NCBI RefSeq assembly: GCF_036057275.1 | Contig: NZ_CP107945.1 | Span: 3,906,001-3,970,000, forward strand | Length of the DNA stretch: 64,000 nt | Direction of reading: 5' to 3' | DNA from: Streptomyces sp. NBC_00390 | GTDB lineage: Bacteria; Actinomycetota; Actinomycetes; Streptomycetales; Streptomycetaceae | Part shown: positions 59,301-64,000 of the stretch, in pieces | Layout: every line of letters starts with the position of its first letter | Position numbering within the stretch: the first letter of the stretch is position 1 | Position numbers and translations under genes: made by a program | The notes under the pieces: generated by a model | What the model saw: the letters and a program-made list of their open reading frames with translations, nothing else | Databases searched by the model: none | What the model was told of the DNA's origin: nothing

Positions 59301-60275
59301 CTACTGCCGTCGGCGCAGCACCCGGCCGATGACGACGGCGGACGCGACCGCCAGCGCGGCGGCGGGTGCGAGCCAGCGCAGCGTCACACCGGCCGTACCG
59401 GCCTCGGGCGCGGGGGCCGGCGCGTAACGCCCGCGGGGCGGGGCGTGGTCGACCTCTTCCGCACTGCGCCCGATCATGGTCCGCCGGGCATGGGCAGCCT
59501 CGGCGGCCGGCTCATCGGGCACGTCGGCAGCCGTCAACTCGTCGACGTCAGCCACCTCGTCGAGGTCGTCTACGTCGTCGAACTCGTCCTCGGCATCCGG
59601 CCCGAGCGAAGGCGGCGGGACAGGCGTGTCGAAGACGGAGGCGTCGGTGTCATTGCCCGGCCCGGTGACAGCCGAGTCGGCGGCGACGGCCTCGTCCGGT
59701 GCGCCACCGGACGATGTGTCAGCGTCGGAGTCGCCACCGGACGTCGTATCCGCAGCGCCCGCCTCGGAGACGGCCCCCGCATCCGCGGCGTCGTGCGCGG
59801 CAGCCTCGGGTCCGGCCTGCCCGGCCCCGGCCGTTCCCGTGTCCGTGGTCGCCACCGCCGCGGCCATGGCCGCGGCGAAACGGTCCAGCAGACGGTGTGC
59901 CGCCGATGCCGCCGCGTCCGGGGACAGATCGGCCAGGCGGCCCTCCGCGTGGGACGTTCCCGTGAAGCCCAGGGCCGTCCCGCCGTCGGACGGCTCCGGA
60001 CGGATCGCCAGCGTCACCTTCACCGAGCCGCCGCCACGCACCTCCGTGCCCTCGCCCTCGACCGCGAAGACCCCGTCCTGCTCCGTGACGTGCAGCGCGC
60101 CGCGGTAGGTGATGGTGTGCCCGCCGGCGCGTACCTTGAGCCGGCCCGAGAGCGGGCCCGCGGACGCGTCCGCGTCCTGCTGGAGCCCCGGGACGCAGCG
60201 GGCGACCCGCGCGGGGTCCCGCAGCAGCTGTCGGAGTGTCTCTGCCGGAACCGGAACGAACACCTCATGCTCCAT
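59301..60275 (-). CDS. CoxG-like SRPBCC protein with acidic linker and C-terminal membrane anchor
   Basis: 324 residues. N-terminal SRPBCC domain (to about 145) starts MEHEVFVPVPAETLRQLLRDP and contains CVPGLQQ and DLSPDAAASAAHRLLDRFAAAM, as in CoxG. A Asp/Glu/Ala-rich linker of about 120 residues leads to a C-terminal helix LRWLAPAAALAVASAVVIG and RRRQ. TAGGCT lies six bases before ATG 60275 without a ribosome site, so it may be leaderless. No CO dehydrogenase is nearby, so the ligand is unknown. Confidence 0.82.
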   Translation of the reverse strand: MEHEVFVPVPAETLRQLLRDPARVARCVPGLQQDADASAGPLSGRLKVRAGGHTITYRGALHVTEQDGVFAVEGEGTEVRGGGSVKVTLAIRPEPSDGGTALGFTGTSHAEGRLADLSPDAAASAAHRLLDRFAAAMAAAVATTDTGTAGAGQAGPEAAAHDAADAGAVSEAGAADTTSGGDSDADTSSGGAPDEAVAADSAVTGPGNDTDASVFDTPVPPPSLGPDAEDEFDDVDDLDEVADVDELTAADVPDEPAAEAAHARRTMIGRSAEEVDHAPPRGRYAPAPAPEAGTAGVTLRWLAPAAALAVASAVVIGRVLRRRQ

Positions 60276-60325
60276 GGGCCGAGCCTACTCAGCCCGGCGC
60301 GCCACGTCTGCCTTTCGGGTGCGGC

Positions 60326-61978
60326 TCAGTGTCCGTATCGCGGGTGGACCAGCGTCGACGGCGGCAGCGCACCCGGCGGCCTGGTGGCCTCCGTCTCCCG
60401 CGCGCCCTCGGCCAGCGCATCGGTGGTGAGCGCCCGCAGCCGGGGCCCGCCGGCGTCGAGACCGAGCCGTGGGGCACGGCCCTCGGCGGCGATCAGAAAG
60501 CCCCAGTCACGCGGCGCCGCCGCTCCGGCTCGCCGCAACCGCGCCGGCCCCGCACCCGCCTCGGCTCGGTAGCCGCGTGGGTGCAGCCCCGCCGCACGGA
60601 GGGTCGCTTCGACCGTCCAGTACGTGTGCGCCCGGGTCAGGACCGGCCCGGTATGCACCACCAGCCGTCCGCCGTCCGCGAGTGCGCCCCGGGTGAGCCC
60701 GTAGAACTCCAGCGAGTACAGCTTGGAACTGGCGGTGAAGGCCGGGGCGGGCAGATCGGAGACGATCACGTCGTACGCCCCGAAGTCCGCGCCGCGCAGC
60801 CAGCTGAAGGCATCCGCATGGACCACCCGTACCCGCGGGTCGTCCAGGGCATGGGCGTTGAGCCCGGCGAGCCCCGGATCCGTACGGGCGAGGCGGGCGA
60901 CGCCCGGATCCAGTTCGACCACGGTCACCGACCGGACGCCCGGATGGCGCAGCGCCTCGCGCGCGGCGAGGCCGTCGCCCCCACCCAGGATCAGCACCCG
61001 TGTGTGCGGCCCCCGCATCGCGGGATGGACGAGCGCCTCGTGGTAGCGGTGCTCGTCGCGGCCACTGACCTTGAGCCGCCCGTTCAGATACAGATCCGGC
61101 GGCCCCGGTCTGCCGCCCGCGAGAACGATCTCCTGCACATCGGTGTGCACCGCCGCGCGCACCTGGTCGCCGTACATCGCCCGGCGCGCCGCCTGCTCGA
61201 AGTCGCCGCACAGCACGGTCGCCAGCGCCAGCACCGCGAGCACCGCGACATTGGCGGCCAGCAGCAACGCCCTGGCGCGCACGGTCAGATCGCGGCGGAA
61301 CAGCCACAGCACGACCGCGCCGCCCGCCACCGCGTTGACCGCCCCGGTCAGCAGCGCGCCGGTGAGCTGGCCGAGCCAGGGCAGCAGCAGGAACGGGAAC
61401 GCGAGCCCGCCGACGAGCGCGCCCACATAGTCGGCGGCGAACAGATCGGCGACCGTGCCCTCCGCGTCCCGGCGCGAGATGCGCTGGATCAGCGACATCA
61501 GCAGCGGTATCTCCGCACCGATCAGCACCCCGATGGCCAGCGAGAACCCCACCAGCACCGAGCGGGACTCGCCCAGCCAGGCGAAGGCCGCGTACAGCAC
61601 CATCGCCGAACAGCCGCCGATCAGCGCGAGCGCCGCCTCGAGCACACCGAAGCCGACGGCGGCCCGGCAGCGCAGCCGTTTGGCGAGGAGTGAGCCGATG
61701 CCCATCGCGAAGACCATCACCGAGAGCACGACGGACGCCTGGGTGACCGAGTCGCCGATCAAGTACGAGGCGAGTGCGACCAGTTCGAGTTCGTACACCA
61801 GACCGCAGGCGGCACAGACGAACACGGCCGCGAGCACCAGACAGCGTCCGGCGTCGGGGCGCACGGGCAGTACCGCCCCGCCCTGGGGCGGCACTACTGC
61901 CCGCGACGGCGCCCGCGTCGGTGTTCGCGACACCACCCGCGAGGACGTCCGCTGCGACGTCCGCTGCCGTTCGATCAT
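60326..61978 (-). CDS. Spermidine-synthase-like protein with N-terminal membrane domain
   Basis: 550 residues. About seven membrane helices (50-265), e.g. VVLSVMVFAMGIGSLLA, then a spermidine synthase fold with YLNGRLKVSGRDEHRYHEALVHPA, ILGGGDGLAAREAL and VTVVELDPGVARLA. The GGGDG and acidic D-P motif bind the aminopropyl donor. Substrate may be a polyamine or analogue. TAGCGT precedes ATG 61978 by seven bases; likely leaderless. Confidence 0.88.
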   Translation of the reverse strand: MIERQRTSQRTSSRVVSRTPTRAPSRAVVPPQGGAVLPVRPDAGRCLVLAAVFVCAACGLVYELELVALASYLIGDSVTQASVVLSVMVFAMGIGSLLAKRLRCRAAVGFGVLEAALALIGGCSAMVLYAAFAWLGESRSVLVGFSLAIGVLIGAEIPLLMSLIQRISRRDAEGTVADLFAADYVGALVGGLAFPFLLLPWLGQLTGALLTGAVNAVAGGAVVLWLFRRDLTVRARALLLAANVAVLAVLALATVLCGDFEQAARRAMYGDQVRAAVHTDVQEIVLAGGRPGPPDLYLNGRLKVSGRDEHRYHEALVHPAMRGPHTRVLILGGGDGLAAREALRHPGVRSVTVVELDPGVARLARTDPGLAGLNAHALDDPRVRVVHADAFSWLRGADFGAYDVIVSDLPAPAFTASSKLYSLEFYGLTRGALADGGRLVVHTGPVLTRAHTYWTVEATLRAAGLHPRGYRAEAGAGPARLRRAGAAAPRDWGFLIAAEGRAPRLGLDAGGPRLRALTTDALAEGARETEATRPPGALPPSTLVHPRYGH

Positions 61979-62031
61979 CCGCGTAACGCTACGTCACGCT
62001 TCGCATGCCGATCGTCACCCACACGAGGTAA

Positions 62032-62580
62032 CTACAGCGCGGCAGGCCGTGGGCGGTGCTCCGGGCGCGCACCGTGCACCGGCGCGCCTACGCAGGTACG
62101 GGTCACCACCAGCCGGCCCTCCTGCGGATACGCATGCCATGTGCGCCACCGCACCTGGCCCTCGCAGCGCTGGGCGAGCATCGCGGTGAACGCGTGCGGC
62201 GAGCCGGGGAACGTGCCCGCGAGGCCGTTCGGATGGTCGGTGACCAGGGCCAGCAGCTCCTGCGCGCGCCCGGCGAACGACCCTCGCGAGAGGGTCTCGA
62301 CGCGCGCGGCGAACTCGTACTCCCAGTCGCCGAGTCGCTCGGCGACACCGAGAGGCAGCGGAGTGCTGCTGCCGGGGATACAGGCGACGGTCTCCGAACA
62401 GGTCCCCCGATCCTCCTCGAGCAGCACCTGGTGGGAAGCGCCGAGAAGTCTCAACTGCACTTTGGCTCCGGCGAGTTCAAGATCGAGAACGGCCAGGGCG
62501 GGCAACGGCTCCCGCCCCAGTGCCCAGGCGAGGTCTTCGGCTCGGGTGTCTGTGTAGGCGGTCTTCAGGGTCGTGAGCAT
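62032..62580 (-). CDS. DUF2617 family protein
   Basis: 182 residues, soluble. MLTTLKTAYTDTRAEDLAWAL and LDLELAGAKVQLRLLGASHQV match the actinobacterial DUF2617 family; FEYEFAARVE-like EYEFAARVETLS and the end WRTWHAYPQEGRLVVTRT also fit. Function unknown. ATG 62580 chosen by homology; the frame is open to 62682. Confidence 0.85.
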   Translation of the reverse strand: MLTTLKTAYTDTRAEDLAWALGREPLPALAVLDLELAGAKVQLRLLGASHQVLLEEDRGTCSETVACIPGSSTPLPLGVAERLGDWEYEFAARVETLSRGSFAGRAQELLALVTDHPNGLAGTFPGSPHAFTAMLAQRCEGQVRWRTWHAYPQEGRLVVTRTCVGAPVHGARPEHRPRPAAL

Positions 62581-62865
62581 GGGTCGGCTCCGCAAAACAC
62601 ACTTCGGCAGGTGGGCACGTGGACCAGGGCACTCCAGAAACAGAGCGCAGAAGGTGGGGGGGTGGCCTGCTCGGGTCCACATGAGGTCCGAGGGCGGGAT
62701 GGATCCAACAGGTTCCGACAGCGTAGGGAATCATGAAGTGCGCGGCGCCCACAGCGTTTTTACCCAATCTGGCATGGTTTCCATCCCCTCAGGGTCCCAA
62801 AGGTTCAACTGTTCAACGGAGAACGGGTTACGCAGCGACGCGACAATCAGGAAGACGCCAACAGA
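62581..62865. other. Intergenic region without a gene
   Basis: Between the DUF2617 start and the next hairpin there is no open frame with homology. It is less GC-rich than its surroundings (for example near 62730-62850) and should hold the DUF2617 promoter on the minus strand. Confidence 0.4.
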
Positions 62866-62901
62866 AAGGTGCCCGGCGGGAGTTCACCCACCGGGCACCT
62901 T
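62866..62901 (-). terminator. 11-bp hairpin after the small membrane protein gene
   Basis: AAGGTGCCCGG (62866-62876) pairs exactly with CCGGGCACCTT (62891-62901). On the minus strand it follows the stop at 62929 by 28 bases and is followed by a T-rich stretch. Confidence 0.75.
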
Positions 62902-62928
62902 CACTTGCCGCGGACCAGCTGCCCCGTG

Positions 62929-63183
62929 TCAGCTGCCTCCGCCACAGCCGCCTCCGCCGCCGCAGGAGGACGAACCGCCCCCGCAGGACGAGGAGGAACT
63001 GCTGCAGGACGACCCGGCGCCGGACCCCCCGTCCCCCACCCACCAGCTGCCGCCGCCCGCGGCGGCGCTGCGGCGGCGCTTGCTCGTGCTGACCTTCCTG
63101 CGGCCGCCGCTCCGCGCAGCGGCCACCGAGACGGCCACGACGAGCACCAGACCGACGACCACAATGCTGATGAAGACCGACAT
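62929..63183 (-). CDS. Small membrane protein with a Ser/Cys/Gly-rich tail
   Basis: 84 residues. N-terminal membrane helix SVFISIVVVGLVLVVAVSVA, a basic stretch (GGRRKVSTSKRRR) and a tail with runs of Ser, Cys and Gly (SSCSSSSSSCGGG and so on, about five cysteines). The tail resembles the Cys/Gly endings of TIGR04222-type membrane proteins. ATG 63183 with GGGAG close by. Function unknown. Confidence 0.7.
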   Translation of the reverse strand: MSVFISIVVVGLVLVVAVSVAAARSGGRRKVSTSKRRRSAAAGGGSWWVGDGGSGAGSSCSSSSSSCGGGSSSCGGGGGCGGGS

Positions 63184-63240
63184 CACTCCCACCGTCCTTC
63201 TCGTTCCCCCGAAGCGAGCCCCCCGCGACGTCGCGTGACC

Positions 63241-63321
63241 GCTTCTTGCCTGTTCCTGCGGGCTTCCTGCGTGTGCGCTTCTTGCCTGTTCCTGCGGGCT
63301 TCCTGCGTGTGCGCTTCTTGC
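63241..63321. repeat. 36-bp tandem repeat, two and a quarter copies
   Basis: Units starting GCTTCTTGCCTGTTCCTGCG at 63241 and 63277, with a partial third at 63313. Exact copies without spacers. All three minus frames read through it (e.g. KKRTRRKPAGTG repeats), but no start fits, so it seems non-coding. It lies upstream of the small membrane protein gene. Confidence 0.8.
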
Positions 63322-63400
63322 GTGAGAGGGGGATGCCCTCGGCCCCGTCGGCCCAAAGCAGACTTGAGGAACTCCAGAGGTTCGGCCCAGGATGACGCCC

Positions 63401-64000
63401 ATGACAGGACGCGCTTCGGCATCTCGACCGCTGCTCAACCGCAGGCTCGCGGAATTCGGCACGACGATCTTCGCCGAGATGTCGGCGCTCGCCGTACGGA
63501 CCGGGTCGATCAATCTGGGCCAGGGCTTCCCCGACACGGACGGCCCCGAAGCGGTCAGGGAGGCGGCGGTGCGGGCCCTGCGCGACGGCCGGGGCAACCA
63601 GTACCCGCCCGGCCCCGGCGTCCCCGAGCTGCGCACCGCTGTCGCCGCCCACCAGCACAGCCGCTACGGCCTGGCGTACGACCCCGACACCGAGGTCCTG
63701 GTCACCGCCGGTGCGACCGAGGCGATCGCGGCCGCGCTGCTCGCCCTGGTCGAGCCGGGCGACGAGGTGATCGCCCTGGAGCCGTACTACGACTCGTACG
63801 CGGCGTGCATCGCGATGGCGGGCGGCGTACGCGTGCCGGTGACGCTGCGGCCTGGGGAAGAGTCCCGCGGCACAGCCGCGGACCGGCACTTCCGCCTGGA
63901 CCTCGACGAGCTGCGGGACGCGGTCAGCGACCGGACGCGGCTGATCCTGCTCAACACGCCGCACAACCCGACCGGCACCGTCCTGACCCCGGCGGAGCTC
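63401..64000 (+). CDS. Class I/II PLP aminotransferase, N-terminal part (cut by window edge)
   Basis: 200 codons to the edge without a stop. LGQGFPDTDGPEAVREAA, NQYPPGPGVPELR, VTAGATEAIAAALLALVEPGDEV and NTPHNPTG are signatures of the kynurenine/glutamine or succinyldiaminopimelate aminotransferase group. The PLP lysine lies beyond the window. ATG 63401 has AGGA eight bases upstream; ATG 63392 in the same frame is an alternative. Confidence 0.92.
   Translation, partial: MTGRASASRPLLNRRLAEFGTTIFAEMSALAVRTGSINLGQGFPDTDGPEAVREAAVRALRDGRGNQYPPGPGVPELRTAVAAHQHSRYGLAYDPDTEVLVTAGATEAIAAALLALVEPGDEVIALEPYYDSYAACIAMAGGVRVPVTLRPGEESRGTAADRHFRLDLDELRDAVSDRTRLILLNTPHNPTGTVLTPAEL

Noticed and set aside
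63241..63321. Possible CRISPR-like array
   Set aside because: The 36-bp units are directly joined with no spacers, only about 2.25 copies, and no cas genes.
1..64000. tRNA, rRNA, transposon or phage genes
   Set aside because: No cloverleaf with T-loop GTTCGA pattern in gaps, no transposase motifs and no terminal inverted repeats were seen by eye.

Overview
The window is chromosomal DNA of a Streptomyces or very close actinomycete. The evidence is very high GC with GC-rich third codon positions, frequent GTG and TTG starts, long GC-rich terminators, an Scr1/DUF397 regulatory pair, several membrane Ser/Thr kinases, a SigE-family ECF sigma factor and a near-perfect ParB box (parS). From memory, the order sigma/asd-like/lysC, ybaB/recR, purA, P450, kynureninase/tryptophan dioxygenase, fba, pyrE follows the origin-side core of the S. 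coelicolor chromosome (about SCO3613 to SCO3658); this was not checked by alignment. I saw no tRNA, rRNA, CRISPR array, insertion sequence or antibiotic cluster.

Layout. 1-3.6 kb: a cut-off P-loop kinase, a P-loop NTPase, a decayed Nudix gene, and argG with an ARG-box-like operator over an apparently leaderless promoter. 3.8-9.1 kb: a PP2C phosphatase, a SRPBCC protein, a small membrane protein, then CLC chloride channel, K+ channel and TerD on one strand (an ion or stress module). 9.2-13.6 kb: Sfp-type PPTase, a gene broken by one TGA, a SnoaL-like protein, an S9 peptidase and a SURF1 protein. 13.7-21 kb (minus): ECF sigma factor with a membrane partner, aspartate kinase overlapping an Asd-like protein that lacks the catalytic cysteine, a lipoprotein, DUF5063, recR and ybaB, with a divergent SLATT membrane protein. 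22-27.9 kb: methyltransferase, unknown protein, giant GT2-membrane fusion and GntR regulator.

28-41 kb is the most accessory-looking stretch: a secreted collagen-like protein, a class III aminotransferase divergent from a DJ-1/MarR operon with paired palindromic operators, two related Ser/Thr kinases flanking a membrane-anchored trypsin-like protease, an Scr1/DUF397 pair and a third kinase. The two related kinases share a previously unfamiliar extracytoplasmic domain (VPA..GxW, ITQG, one Cys pair), single in one and duplicated in the other.

41-64 kb: YrhK-like protein, purA, a diacylglycerol-kinase-like protein, P450, a two-component system, an NmrA-like protein, a kynurenine pathway block (dioxygenase, kynureninase, probable formamidase), DUF3152/DUF3151, an MFS exporter, a MalY-type lyase, fba, parS, pyrE, an aldose epimerase, a tail-anchored CoxG-like protein, a membrane spermidine synthase homologue, DUF2617, a small Cys/Gly-rich membrane protein and the start of a class I aminotransferase.
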